A stretch of 64,000 nucleotides of DNA from Pseudomonas sp. NFACC02 (GTDB taxonomy: Bacteria > Pseudomonadota > Gammaproteobacteria > Pseudomonadales > Pseudomonadaceae), in assembly GCF_900110765.1 (NCBI RefSeq), contig NZ_FOEO01000008.1, forward strand, positions 116,786 to 180,785. The letters are read 5' to 3'. Positions within the stretch are counted from its first letter, which is position 1, and each line of letters opens with the position of its first letter. Below, piece by piece: positions 49,169 through 58,532 of the stretch. The notes beneath the pieces were generated by a model. It saw only the letters and a list, made by a program, of their open reading frames with translations. It searched no databases and was not told the origin of the DNA. Made by a program: the position numbers and the translations under genes.

Positions 49169-50080
49169 ATGCCTACGCCAGAAGTCGAATCCATCCAGAT
49201 CGGTGAGCTCAATTGCTGGCGTATTCGCCACGGCCAGGCCGAACTGGTGGTCGCCCAACAGGGTGCCCACATCATCAGCTATCAGGTCGACGGCGATCAG
49301 CCTGTGATCTGGTCCAACCCGGGCGCGGTCTTCAAGCACGGCAAGGCGATTCGTGGCGGCATGCCCATCTGCTGGCCGTGGTTCGGCAACCTCCAGCGCA
49401 ACCCGCAAAGCGTACAGGCGATGCGTCGAAGCAGCGAACCGGCCAATGCACACGGCGAGGTCCGTGCCATTGACTGGGAGCTGATGGGCATGGGCGAAGA
49501 TGGCGACGCGCTGATCGTCGAATTCATCCAGCCCAAGGCCGAAGGGCATCTGCCGGGTTGGCCACACACCGTTGGCCTGAAGCTGCAGATTCGTCTGGAT
49601 GCGGCGTTGAACGTCAGTCTGGTGAGCTTCAATGCGGGGCAGGAAGAGGTCACGCTCAGCCAGGCGCTGCACAGCTATTTCGCAATCAGCGACATCCGGC
49701 ACGTTCGCATCGAAGGTCTGGACGGGGTGAGTTACCTGAACACGCTGGAAAGCTGGGAAAAGCAAAATGCTCAGGTCGGCGACATTACGTTCAGCGGCGA
49801 GACAGACCGTATCTACCAGGACACGCCTGATCTGATTTCGGTGGTCGACCCTGAATGGAAGCGCCGGATACAGATCCAGACCCTCGGCTCGAAATCAGCG
49901 GTGGTGTGGAACCCGTGGATCGAGAAGACCAAGACCTTCACCGACATGCAAGCCGATGGCTGGCAGAACATGGTGTGTGTCGAATCCGCGAACGTTATGA
50001 CGGACGTTGTCACGCTCAAGCCGAACGACATGCATGTGCTAAGCGTGAGTATCTGGGCTGAGCCTCTGACGGACGCCTGA
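49169..50080 (+). CDS. D-hexose-6-phosphate mutarotase (YeaD-like)
   Basis: 303 residues from the ATG at 49169 (MPTPEVESIQ); an in-frame GTG at 49157 is possible. An aldose 1-epimerase-superfamily protein with GGMPICWPWFG and ALHSYFAISDI, the latter carrying the catalytic His. Interconverts anomers of glucose 6-phosphate and related sugars in the cytoplasm. 100 bp after the thioesterase. Confidence 0.9.
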   Translation: MPTPEVESIQIGELNCWRIRHGQAELVVAQQGAHIISYQVDGDQPVIWSNPGAVFKHGKAIRGGMPICWPWFGNLQRNPQSVQAMRRSSEPANAHGEVRAIDWELMGMGEDGDALIVEFIQPKAEGHLPGWPHTVGLKLQIRLDAALNVSLVSFNAGQEEVTLSQALHSYFAISDIRHVRIEGLDGVSYLNTLESWEKQNAQVGDITFSGETDRIYQDTPDLISVVDPEWKRRIQIQTLGSKSAVVWNPWIEKTKTFTDMQADGWQNMVCVESANVMTDVVTLKPNDMHVLSVSIWAEPLTDA

Positions 50081-50104
50081 TCAGCCACTGAACCCGCACA
50101 CTTC

Positions 50105-50210
50105 TGTGGGAGTGAGCTTGCTTGCGAAGACGTTAGTGCTTACACCTCAAAGGGTATGACCCTACCGGCGTGTAATCCGAATGCGGCCCAGAACAAGCTC
50201 GCTCCCACAG
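50105..50210. repeat. Paired palindromic repeat, GTGGGAGTGAGCTTG variant
   Basis: TGTGGGAGTGAGCTTG at the left and CAAGCTCGCTCCCACA at the right are inverted copies. Same variant as 61124-61216. It lies between convergent genes. Confidence 0.82.
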
Positions 50211-50241
50211 GGCTCGAGGTTTTATTGCGCGCGCCTGAACC

Positions 50242-50778
50242 TTATAAATCCGCTTCAACCACCACCCGCACCTTCGACGCATCCATCGCATAAGCCGCGT
50301 CAGCCAGATCGTTGCTGACCTTCTCGATCTTCAACGTGCCGATAACCCACAGCGGCGTGTAGATGTCATCGATTTTCAGGCCTTTCGGGTAACGCACCAG
50401 CACCAGTTGATTCGGTGGCGGTGGCGGCACGTGGATACAGGCGCCCGGGTAAGGCACCAGGAAGAACAGGGTACTGTGTCCCTTGGCGTCAGTTTCCAGC
50501 GGCACCGGGTAACCGCCGAGGCGAATGTTCTTGCCGTCCATGGCCGCAACGGTCTTGGTCGAGTACATCACGGCCGGCAGGCCTTTGCTCTGCTTCAAAC
50601 CGCCCTTGCTGTCGAACGTCCCCTGCGCTTCCGGGGAGTTGTGATCGATTTCGGGCATGGCTTCAAGGGCTTTCTGGTCCGACTTGGGCATCAGTTCGAG
50701 CCAGTCGGTTTCCGGAAGATCAGCGGCGCGTGCCAATCCACCGATCAGCAGCAAGGTAACGAAGAGGAGACGACGCAT
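50242..50778 (-). CDS. DUF3299 exported protein
   Basis: 178 residues from the ATG at 50778 (MRRLLFVTLLLIGGLARA, a clean signal peptide); an ATG at 50793 is possible. The mature protein has LDGKNIRLGGYPVPLE-type (here MDGKNIRLGGYPVPLE) and FLVPYPGACIHVPPPPPNQ, the signature of DUF3299 proteins, with a single conserved Cys before the proline run. Periplasmic; function unknown, sometimes linked to metal-handling lipoproteins. Confidence 0.85.
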   Translation of the reverse strand: MRRLLFVTLLLIGGLARAADLPETDWLELMPKSDQKALEAMPEIDHNSPEAQGTFDSKGGLKQSKGLPAVMYSTKTVAAMDGKNIRLGGYPVPLETDAKGHSTLFFLVPYPGACIHVPPPPPNQLVLVRYPKGLKIDDIYTPLWVIGTLKIEKVSNDLADAAYAMDASKVRVVVEADL

Positions 50779-50859
50779 TAAGAGGCTCGGCATGAAGGGG
50801 TCAATGGCCGGGCATTCTAGCCCTCCGCGCGGCAATAGCGCAGAGGGCCAGACTCACTT

Positions 50860-51105
50860 TCATTTCTTACTGATCATGCCGTAGATCACCAGCAGGATGA
50901 TTGCGCCAACCAGCGCACCCAGGAAGCCTGCACCCTCACCAGCCTGATAGATGCCCAGCGCCTGACCACCGTAGGTCGCGGCAAGCGAGCCGGCGATACC
51001 CAGAATAATGGTCATGATCCAGCCCATGCTGTCGTCGCCAGGCTTCAGAAAGCGAGCGAGTAGACCGACGATCAGGCCGATAAAGATGGTTCCGATGATT
51101 CCCAT
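50860..51105 (-). CDS. GlsB/YeaQ/YmgE-family membrane protein
   Basis: An 81-residue protein of three hydrophobic segments beginning MGIIGTIFIGLIVGLLARFLKPG. GWIMTIILGIAGS is the family's conserved core. Often stress-induced and called 'transglycosylase-associated', though no enzymatic activity is shown. An AGGGAAATGGC Shine-Dalgarno region precedes the start. Confidence 0.9.
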   Translation of the reverse strand: MGIIGTIFIGLIVGLLARFLKPGDDSMGWIMTIILGIAGSLAATYGGQALGIYQAGEGAGFLGALVGAIILLVIYGMISKK

Positions 51106-51235
51106 GCCATTTCCCTCTGTTTGAATGAATATGCCAACGCCTTATCGGCAATGGACATCACGCTATGAGAGGGGTGCGGGCGATGAATGGTTCAACCGGA
51201 AAACACACGCTCCTACACAGAACTTCGTCGTTCAA

Positions 51236-52318
51236 TCAGTTCTTGATCAACGCCTCAACCAGCTTCACCTGACGATCCAGCGTTGCGCGGTCTTTGCTGC
51301 GCACGGTGGCGTGACCGACCTTGCGGCCAGCCTTGAAGGCTTTGCCATAGTGATGCAGGTGGCAATCATCGATGGCGATGACCTTGTCCACGGCCGGCAC
51401 TTCGCCGATGAAGTTGAGCATTGCGCTCTCGCCAACCTTGGCCGTCGAACCCAGCGGCAGGCCCGCAACGGCGCGCAGGTGGTTTTCGAACTGGCTGCAC
51501 TCTGCGCCTTCGGTGGTCCAGTGACCGGAGTTGTGTACGCGCGGAGCGATTTCGTTGGCTTTCAGGCCACCATCGACTTCAAAGAATTCGAATGCCAGCA
51601 CGCCAACGTAATCCAGCTGCTTGAGCACTCGACCCGCGTAGTCTTCGGCCAAGGCCTGCAGCGGGTGATCGGTGCTGGCGATGGACAGGCGCAGAATGCC
51701 GCTGTCGTGCGTGTTGTGTACCAGCGGATAGAAGCGGGTTTCACCGTCACGGGCACGCACAGCGATCAGCGAGACTTCGCCTGTGAACGGCACGAAGCCT
51801 TCCAGCAGACAAGGCACGCTGCCCAGCTCGGCAAAGGTGCCGACCACGTCTTGCGGCGTGCGCAGGACTTTCTGGCCTTTTCCGTCGTAACCCAGCGTGC
51901 GGGTTTTCAGGACAGCGGGCAGGCCGATGCTGGCGACCGCGGCATCCAGGTCCGCTTGAGACTGAATATCGGCGAACGCAGGCGTCGGAATGCCCAGGTC
52001 TTTGAACATGCTCTTTTCGAACCAGCGATCACGGGCGATACGCAAGGCTTCGGCGCTCGGATAGACCGGTACGAACTGCGACAGGAAGGCAACGGTTTCA
52101 GCAGGGACGCTTTCAAACTCGAAGGTCACCAGGTCGACTTCATCCGCGAGCTGACGCAGATGATCCTGATCGCCGTAATCGGCACGCAAGTGCTCGCCCA
52201 ATGCAGCGGCGCAGGCGTCCGGCGCAGGGTCCAGAAACGCGAAGTTCATTCCCAGCGGAGTGCCCGCCAGTGCCAACATGCGGCCCAACTGGCCGCCACC
52301 GATTACGCCGATTTTCAT
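51236..52318 (-). CDS. purK: 5-(carboxyamino)imidazole ribonucleotide synthase
   Basis: A 360-residue ATP-grasp enzyme using ATP and bicarbonate to carboxylate AIR in purine synthesis. GGGQLGRMLA at the N-terminus, KTRTLGYDGKGQ in the ATP loop and NEIAPRVHNSGHWT at the metal site are characteristic. It starts 7 bp after purE. Confidence 0.97.
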   Translation of the reverse strand: MKIGVIGGGQLGRMLALAGTPLGMNFAFLDPAPDACAAALGEHLRADYGDQDHLRQLADEVDLVTFEFESVPAETVAFLSQFVPVYPSAEALRIARDRWFEKSMFKDLGIPTPAFADIQSQADLDAAVASIGLPAVLKTRTLGYDGKGQKVLRTPQDVVGTFAELGSVPCLLEGFVPFTGEVSLIAVRARDGETRFYPLVHNTHDSGILRLSIASTDHPLQALAEDYAGRVLKQLDYVGVLAFEFFEVDGGLKANEIAPRVHNSGHWTTEGAECSQFENHLRAVAGLPLGSTAKVGESAMLNFIGEVPAVDKVIAIDDCHLHHYGKAFKAGRKVGHATVRSKDRATLDRQVKLVEALIKN

Positions 52319-52325
52319 GAAAACC

Positions 52326-52817
52326 TCAGGCCTCGCGTGGGTCTGGATTGTCCAGAACGCTGTCTGTCTGCTCAGTGCGGAATGTCTTCAACACTGCGTG
52401 GAATTGGGGGTGCTTGGCGCCCAGAATACTGGCCGACAGGAGCGCGGCGTTGATCGCGCCAGCCTTGCCGATGGCCAGGGTCGCGACCGGAATGCCTGCC
52501 GGCATCTGTACGATGGACAGTAGCGAATCGACACCCGACAGCATCGAAGACTGCACCGGAACGCCCAATACAGGCAGGTGGGTCTTCGCGGCGCACATGC
52601 CAGGCAGGTGAGCAGCACCGCCAGCACCGGCGATGATCACCTCGATGCCACGGCCTTCAGCCTCTTCGGCGTACTGGAACAGCAGGTCCGGCGTGCGGTG
52701 GGCCGAAACCACTTTGACTTCGTACGGAATGCCGAGCTTTTCCAGCATGTCGGCGGTGTGGCTAAGGGTGGACCAATCGGACTTGGAGCCCATGATCACG
52801 CCAACCAGTGCGCTCAT
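52326..52817 (-). CDS. purE: N5-carboxyaminoimidazole ribonucleotide mutase
   Basis: A 163-residue class I PurE that moves the carboxylate to C4 of the imidazole. GSKSDW near residue 11, SAHRTP near 40 and [10 protein letters not shown] near 65 line the active site, including the catalytic His. It is first in purE-purK and follows a leader that holds an intrinsic terminator. Confidence 0.97.
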   Translation of the reverse strand: MSALVGVIMGSKSDWSTLSHTADMLEKLGIPYEVKVVSAHRTPDLLFQYAEEAEGRGIEVIIAGAGGAAHLPGMCAAKTHLPVLGVPVQSSMLSGVDSLLSIVQMPAGIPVATLAIGKAGAINAALLSASILGAKHPQFHAVLKTFRTEQTDSVLDNPDPREA

Positions 52818-52853
52818 CGTCGTGCCTCTTCATCGGGCGCCCGCAGGCGCGTC

Positions 52854-52893
52854 TAAAAACAACAAGCCACGCAGGAAAACCGGCGTGGCTTGT
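52854..52893 (-). terminator. Terminator hairpin in the purE leader
   Basis: ACAAGCCACGC / GCGTGGCTTGT is a perfect 11-bp stem followed on the minus strand by TGTTTTTAG. It lies 37 bp upstream of purE and downstream of a promoter-like pair, so it may act as an attenuator, or may just end the lysR-type transcript. Confidence 0.75.
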
Positions 52894-52933
52894 CGTACGA
52901 ATTATGACCAGTCGAACCGGCCAAAGGCCGCGC

Positions 52934-52962
52934 AGTATACCGCAAAGAGTTCCGTTTAACAG
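52934..52962 (-). promoter_or_regulatory. Candidate purEK promoter
   Basis: TATACT (52934-52939) is a good -10; CTGTTA (52957-52962) at 17-bp spacing is a poor -35, suggesting activator help. A start near 52927 would place the terminator hairpin inside the transcript. Confidence 0.45.
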
Positions 52963-53029
52963 AACGCCGACGACCTCCTGTCAGCCGATCCGTTTTTGCT
53001 GCCAGGCCCCGGATTGACTGACCTCAAGG

Positions 53030-53941
53030 TCAAGCGCCAGGCTGCGCGACGCCCCCTTCGAGCTTACGCCAGAGCAACCGCACGTTGGCCTTGCGCACCA
53101 GCGCACAGCGATACAGTCGGATCTCCAATGGCACGTGCCATTGAGGCCCGCCACACACGACCAGTTCACCCCGGTCCAGTTCGGCCACGACACTGAGTCG
53201 AGGGACCCAGGCGATGCCCAGCCCTTGCAGCGCCATGCCTTTGAGGCTATCCGCCATCGCAGTTTCGTAAACGGTGGTGAAACGCAGGTTGCGCTGGCGC
53301 AGCAACAGGTTCACCGAGCGTCCCAGAAAGGCGCCGGCGCTGTAAGCCAGCAAGGGGACGCTGTTTCCGCCTTCCAGATCGAATAACGGATTGCCTTGTG
53401 CGTCCGCAGCGCACACCGGCAACATTTCAGTCATGCCCAGATGCAGCGACGGGAAAATTTCCGCATCCATCTGCAGTGCCGCATCCGGGTCATAAAACGC
53501 GAGCATCAGGTCACACCCGCCTTCACGCAGCGCATGCACGGCGTCCCCTACGTTGGTAGCGACCAGGCGAGTGGCGATGTTCAGGCCTTCGTTGCGCAGT
53601 TGCGCGATCCAGCGGGGAAAGAAACTCAAGGCCAGTGAATGCGCCGCCGCAATCTGCATGACCTCGCCCTGCCCGCTTTCAAGATGATGCAGGTGGCGCA
53701 GCACTTCGCCTAACTGATCGACCACCGTGCGCGCCGTCACCAGAAACAACTGCCCCGCCGCCGTCAGTTCGATGGGCGTGCGCGAGCGGTTGACCAGCGT
53801 CAGGCCGAGCGCGGCTTCCAGGCTGCGAATCCTTCGACTGAACGCCGGCTGCGTAACGAATCGACGCTCCGCCGCCTGGGAGAAGCTGCGGGTTGCGGCG
53901 AGCGCGCTAAAGTCTTCCAGCCATTTGCTTTCCAGGTTCAT
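53030..53941 (-). CDS. LysR-family transcriptional regulator
   Basis: 303 residues from the ATG at 53941, preferred because GGAG lies 7 bp upstream. N-terminal helix-turn-helix (FSALAATRSFSQAAERRFVTQPAFSRRIRSLE) and a C-terminal effector domain with periplasmic-binding fold. It is divergent from aspA across a 328-bp gap, so it may control aspA, although LysR members also act at distance. Effector unknown. Confidence 0.9.
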   Translation of the reverse strand: MNLESKWLEDFSALAATRSFSQAAERRFVTQPAFSRRIRSLEAALGLTLVNRSRTPIELTAAGQLFLVTARTVVDQLGEVLRHLHHLESGQGEVMQIAAAHSLALSFFPRWIAQLRNEGLNIATRLVATNVGDAVHALREGGCDLMLAFYDPDAALQMDAEIFPSLHLGMTEMLPVCAADAQGNPLFDLEGGNSVPLLAYSAGAFLGRSVNLLLRQRNLRFTTVYETAMADSLKGMALQGLGIAWVPRLSVVAELDRGELVVCGGPQWHVPLEIRLYRCALVRKANVRLLWRKLEGGVAQPGA

Positions 53942-53996
53942 GGTGTTCTCCGCCATTGGGAGCCAGGTTGAGTTTGTCTCTTGGCCGCATCCGGAC

Positions 53997-54099
53997 GATC
54001 TGGCACGCAGCGGTAGCGAAATCAGGCGAGCTGACAGACCGCATTCTCAGGTCTCACTGCCGCTGCGCGCCAGATCGCGGGACAAGCCACGCTCCTACA
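53997..54099. repeat. Paired palindromic repeat, TTGTCCCGCGAT variant
   Basis: GATCTGGCACGCAGCGGTAG and CCGCTGCGCGCCAGATC are inverted, followed by GCGGGACAAGCCACGCTCCT as in 14338-14473; the outer left arm is missing. It occupies much of the lysR-aspA divergent gap, an unusual place for this element. Confidence 0.75.
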
Positions 54100-54269
54100 A
54101 CACGAGACAAAATGCCGCATCACACGCTCGTCACAATCCGAACGTCACATCAACGTTATGCCGTTTGCGCATAGGCTAGCGCTTAACAGCATTGGTTCGC
54201 AATCGGCCACAAGCCTAGTATCAACGGTGTTCCGGCTTAGTCCGTGCCTTTCTTGAGACTTTCTCTATC

Positions 54270-55694
54270 ATGTCCTGCGCTGCATCATTTCGCATCGAAA
54301 AAGACCTGCTTGGCGTCCTCGAAGTACCCGCTGAAGCGTATTACGGCATCCAGACGCTGCGCGCCGTGCAGAATTTCCGGCTCTCCGGCGTTCCGATCGC
54401 TCACTACCCGAAACTGGTTGTCGGCCTGGCCATGGTCAAGCAAGCGGCCGCCGATGCGAACCATCAACTCGGTCATCTGAGCAGCGAAAAGCACGCGGCC
54501 ATCAGCGAAGCCTGCGCACGACTGATTCGCGGCGACTTCCACGATCAATTCGTCGTCGACATGATCCAGGGTGGCGCCGGTACGTCCACCAACATGAACG
54601 CCAACGAAGTCATCGCCAACATCGCGCTGGAAGCGATGGGCCATGCGAAAGGCGAATACAAATACCTGCATCCTAATAACGACGTGAACATGGCGCAGTC
54701 GACCAACGACGCCTACCCGACGGCCATCCGCCTGGGTCTGCTGCTGGGTCACGACGCCCTGCTGGCCAGCCTCGCCAGCCTGATTCAGGCCTTCGCGGCC
54801 AAGGGCCAGGAATTCAGCCACGTGCTGAAAATGGGTCGCACCCAGCTGCAGGACGCCGTGCCGATGACCCTCGGCCAGGAATTCCGTGCCTTCGCCACCA
54901 CGCTGACCGAAGACCTCAACCGCTTGCGCAGCCTGGCGCCCGAGCTGTTGACGGAAGTGAACCTGGGCGGCACGGCCATCGGCACCGGCATCAATGCCGA
55001 CCCTGGTTATCAGCATCTGGCGGTTGAGCGCCTGGCGATCATCAGCGGCCAGCCACTGGTTCCGGCGGCCGACCTGATCGAAGCCACTTCCGATATGGGC
55101 GCCTTCGTGCTGTTTTCCGGCATGCTCAAGCGCACCGCCGTCAAGCTGTCGAAGATCTGCAACGACCTGCGCCTGCTGTCCAGCGGCCCACGCACCGGCA
55201 TCAACGAGATCAACCTGCCCGCGCGTCAGCCAGGCAGTTCGATCATGCCGGGCAAGGTGAACCCGGTGATTCCGGAGGCCGTGAACATGTGCGCCTTTGA
55301 AATCATGGGCAACGACCTGGCCCTGACCGTCGCGGCCGAAGGCGGTCAATTGCAGTTGAACGTGATGGAACCGCTGATCGCCTACAAGATCTTCGACTCG
55401 ATACGTCTGCTGCAACGCGCCATGGACATGCTGCGTGAGCACTGCGTCGTCGGCATCACCGCCAACGAACAACGTTGCCGTGAACTGGTCGAGCATTCGA
55501 TCGGTCTGGTGACCGCGCTGAACCCGTACATCGGTTACGAAAACGCCACCCGTATCGCTCGCGTGGCTCTGGAAACCGGCCGCGGCGTACTGGAGCTGGT
55601 GCGCGAAGAAGGCCTGCTCGACGACGTGATGCTCGCCGACATCCTGCGCCCCGAAAACATGATCGCTCCACGACTGGTGCCGCTGAAGGCCTGA
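54270..55694 (+). CDS. aspA: Aspartate ammonia-lyase
   Basis: A 474-residue member of the fumarase/aspartase superfamily converting aspartate to fumarate and ammonia. GGAGTSTNMNANEV and the mobile catalytic loop GSSIMPGKVNPVIPE with its active serine are clear. Close relatives in P. aeruginosa share nearly the whole N-terminus. With the symporter and asparaginase that follow it forms an asparagine/aspartate use cluster, although each gene is separately spaced. Confidence 0.96.
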   Translation: MSCAASFRIEKDLLGVLEVPAEAYYGIQTLRAVQNFRLSGVPIAHYPKLVVGLAMVKQAAADANHQLGHLSSEKHAAISEACARLIRGDFHDQFVVDMIQGGAGTSTNMNANEVIANIALEAMGHAKGEYKYLHPNNDVNMAQSTNDAYPTAIRLGLLLGHDALLASLASLIQAFAAKGQEFSHVLKMGRTQLQDAVPMTLGQEFRAFATTLTEDLNRLRSLAPELLTEVNLGGTAIGTGINADPGYQHLAVERLAIISGQPLVPAADLIEATSDMGAFVLFSGMLKRTAVKLSKICNDLRLLSSGPRTGINEINLPARQPGSSIMPGKVNPVIPEAVNMCAFEIMGNDLALTVAAEGGQLQLNVMEPLIAYKIFDSIRLLQRAMDMLREHCVVGITANEQRCRELVEHSIGLVTALNPYIGYENATRIARVALETGRGVLELVREEGLLDDVMLADILRPENMIAPRLVPLKA

Positions 55695-55763
55695 TCACGG
55701 AAGCTCCCGCTTTATCTGCAAGACGATCACCAGGCTGAGGGCCTAGACACCCCTCACCCTTTT

Positions 55764-55801
55764 GAGGGCCGGAAGTCGATGCTTCCAGGCCCTTTTTTTT
55801 A
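55764..55801 (+). terminator. Intrinsic terminator after aspA
   Basis: AGGGCCGGAAG...CTTCCAGGCCCT (one bulge) followed by T8, 70 bp past the stop. Confidence 0.9.
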
Positions 55802-55856
55802 CCCGGAATTGTTGAACGACGCGCGAGTCACAATCGCTTACGGCACTGCATGAACA

Positions 55857-55934
55857 ACTCGCCCGCGGATGCAATGCATCAGCCAAAAACTCAGGGACTG
55901 ACACAGTTCATTCGCGGGCAAGCGCGCTCCTACA
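55857..55934. repeat. Partial palindromic repeat
   Basis: The right arm TTCGCGGGCAAGCGCGCTCC is complete; the left is reduced to CTCGCCCGCGGATG. In the 335-bp gap between aspA and the symporter gene, which otherwise holds only the terminator. Confidence 0.65.
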
Positions 55935-56029
55935 GGGGCAATGGGCAACTCTAAAGCAGGAAATGATCTACAGACTCCAATAAGGCGTACCGGTATAGTG
56001 CGCCCCCTCTAAAAAAGCGAGGAATACAC

Positions 56030-57484
56030 ATGCTTGAAGTCATCAACGACTTCCTCTCGGGAAAACTGCTGATCGTGCTCATTGTCGGGCTCGGTGGATA
56101 TTTCACGATTCGCTCGCGTTTCGTTCAGTTACGTCACTTTTTTCACATGTTTGCGGTATTTCGCGACAGCTTGCGCAGCAGCTCAGGACAGCTCAGCTCG
56201 TTTCAGGCGCTGATGCTCAGCCTCGCCGGACGCGTGGGGGCAGGTAATATCGCCGGCGTCGGCATTGCCGTGACCCTCGGCGGCCCGGGTGCCGTGTTCT
56301 GGATGTGGGTGACGGCTCTGGTCGGCATGGCCAGCAGCTTCTTTGAATGCTCCCTCGGCCAACTGTACAAACGCTGCGATGCCGAAGGGCAGTACCGTGG
56401 CGGCCCGTCCTATTACATTCAACATGGCTTGGGCAAACGCTGGCTGGGCATGGTCATGGCGGTCTTGCTGCTGGTGACCTTTGGTTTCGCCTTCAATGGC
56501 CTGCAATCCCACGCCGTCACCCACTCGCTCAACAGCGCGTTCGGTGTGTCGCCCGGGTATGCCGGTGTGGGTCTGGCGGTATTGCTGGGCCTGGTGTTCA
56601 TCGGCGGTATCAAGCGCATTGCAGCGGTGGCCGACCTGCTGGTGCCCATCAAGACGCTGGTTTACATTGCCGTCACGGTCTACGTCATCGCGGTGCAGTT
56701 CGAGCAGGTTCCGCACATGCTGATGACCATCGTCAAAAGCGCCTTCGGGATGGATGAGGTCTTTGGCGGCCTGATCGGCAGCGCCATCGTGATGGGTGTG
56801 AAACGCGGAGTGTTCGCCAACGAAGCCGGCCTGGGCAGCGCGCCCAACGTCGCGGCAGTTGCCGAGGTTCAGCACCCGATCGCTCAAGGCGTCGTTCAGG
56901 CATTCAGCGTGTTTCTGGATACGTTCGTGATCTGCACCTGCACTGCCCTGCTGATTCTGTTGTCTGGCTTTTACACCCCGGGTTTTGAAGGAGACGGCAT
57001 CGCGCTGACTCAGAACTCACTGGCCGCTGTCGTAGGCGACTGGGGCAAGCTGTTCATCAGCGTGGCATTGGCGCTGTTCGTTTTCACCTCGATCCTCTAC
57101 AACTACTACCTGGGCGAAAACAGCCTGCGCTTCCTGATTGGCGAAAACCGCAAGGCGTTGATCAGCTACCGCGCGCTGGTGCTGGCGCTGATCCTGTGGG
57201 GCGCTGTGGAAGATCTGGGCACCGTGTTCGCCTTTGCCGACATCACCATGACCCTGCTGGCATTCGTCAACCTGATCGCCTTGGCCATGCTGTTCAACAT
57301 TGGTTTGCGCCTGCTGAATGACTACGATGCACAGCGCAAGGCGGGTGTCGACACGCCGGTGTTCGACTCCAGTCAGTTCCCTGATCTGGATCTGGACCTC
57401 AAGGCCTGGCCGAAGCCGGGGCATCAACAGTCCGCCGCCACGCCCGCATCGGCCAGTGGCAAAGCGGCGGTCGACACCCCTTAA
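56030..57484 (+). CDS. Alanine/glycine:cation symporter (AGCS family)
   Basis: A 484-residue inner-membrane permease with about 10-11 helices. GAGNIAGVGIAVTLGGPGAVFWMW and AGLGSAPNVAAVA are the AGCS signatures that line the substrate and Na+ sites. It imports alanine, glycine or related small amino acids with Na+ or H+. Asparaginase starts 30 bp downstream, hinting at uptake of asparagine, which is inference. Confidence 0.93.
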   Translation: MLEVINDFLSGKLLIVLIVGLGGYFTIRSRFVQLRHFFHMFAVFRDSLRSSSGQLSSFQALMLSLAGRVGAGNIAGVGIAVTLGGPGAVFWMWVTALVGMASSFFECSLGQLYKRCDAEGQYRGGPSYYIQHGLGKRWLGMVMAVLLLVTFGFAFNGLQSHAVTHSLNSAFGVSPGYAGVGLAVLLGLVFIGGIKRIAAVADLLVPIKTLVYIAVTVYVIAVQFEQVPHMLMTIVKSAFGMDEVFGGLIGSAIVMGVKRGVFANEAGLGSAPNVAAVAEVQHPIAQGVVQAFSVFLDTFVICTCTALLILLSGFYTPGFEGDGIALTQNSLAAVVGDWGKLFISVALALFVFTSILYNYYLGENSLRFLIGENRKALISYRALVLALILWGAVEDLGTVFAFADITMTLLAFVNLIALAMLFNIGLRLLNDYDAQRKAGVDTPVFDSSQFPDLDLDLKAWPKPGHQQSAATPASASGKAAVDTP

Positions 57485-57514
57485 TCCTCAAAAGGTCCGT
57501 CCAGGGAGACAGGC

Positions 57515-58519
57515 ATGAATCGCGAAAACCACTCACCGGCCCGGCAAGTGATGGTGCTCTACACCGGCGGAACCATCGGTATGCAGGCCAGCGAAAACGG
57601 GCTCGCGCCAGCTTCCGGTTTCGAGGCGCGCATGGCCGGGCAGTTGGCGAGCCAGCCTGCACTGGTCGTGCCGAAGTGGCAATTTCGCGAGATGTCGCCG
57701 CTGATCGACAGCGCCAACATGACGCCCCTGTACTGGCAGCAGTTGCGCGAAGCGGTGGTCGACGCCATCGAGGTGAAGGGCTGCGACGCCGTACTGGTTC
57801 TGCATGGCACCGACACCCTCGCCTACAGCGCAGCCGCCATGAGCTTTCAGCTGTTGGGCCTGAATGCCCCGGTGGTCTTCACAGGCTCAATGTTGCCAGC
57901 AGGCGTGCCGGACAGCGATGCCTGGGAAAACGTCAACGGCGCGTTACAGGCGCTGGGCAAAGGTCTGCCAGCGGGCGTGCATCTGTATTTCCACGGCGAG
58001 CTTTTGCAACCGACCCGCTGCGCGAAAATCCGCAGCTTCGGCCGCAATCCCTTCGCGGCACTGAATCGGGCACGAGGGGGTGAAGCGGCTTCCACGCTGC
58101 CGACAGCACTGGATTATCGCCAGACGAAGCACGTGGCGAACGTCGCGGTCCTGCCGCTGTTCCCCGGCATCGGCGCCGCCCAACTGGATGGTCTGATCGA
58201 CAGCGGCATCCAGGGTCTGATCCTCGAATGCTTCGGCAGCGGCACCGGCCCCAGCGACAACCCTGCCTTTCTGGAAAGCCTGCAGCGCGCCCGTGACAGC
58301 GGCATCTGCGTCGTCGCCATAACTCAATGCCACGAAGGTGGCGTCGAACTGGATGTCTACGAAGCGGGCAGCCGCTTGCGCGAGGTCGGCGTGCTGTCCG
58401 GCGGCGGCATGACCCGCGAAGCCGCCTTCGGCAAACTGCACGCACTGCTCGGCGCGGGCCTTGCGCAAGACGAAGTGCGGCAGCTGGTTGAGCGGGATGT
58501 GTGTGGGGAGCTGCTCTAG
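57515..58519 (+). CDS. ansA: L-asparaginase
   Basis: A 334-residue asparaginase with no signal peptide, so a cytoplasmic enzyme. The first catalytic Thr is in YTGGTIGMQ (about 16-24) and the second Thr-Asp pair in LHGTDTLAYSAAAMSF (about 91-106). It hydrolyses asparagine to aspartate, the substrate of the aspartase encoded two genes upstream. GGGAGA lies 8 bp before the ATG. Confidence 0.93.
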   Translation: MNRENHSPARQVMVLYTGGTIGMQASENGLAPASGFEARMAGQLASQPALVVPKWQFREMSPLIDSANMTPLYWQQLREAVVDAIEVKGCDAVLVLHGTDTLAYSAAAMSFQLLGLNAPVVFTGSMLPAGVPDSDAWENVNGALQALGKGLPAGVHLYFHGELLQPTRCAKIRSFGRNPFAALNRARGGEAASTLPTALDYRQTKHVANVAVLPLFPGIGAAQLDGLIDSGIQGLILECFGSGTGPSDNPAFLESLQRARDSGICVVAITQCHEGGVELDVYEAGSRLREVGVLSGGGMTREAAFGKLHALLGAGLAQDEVRQLVERDVCGELL

Positions 58520-58532
58520 GCCCAACCCACGC

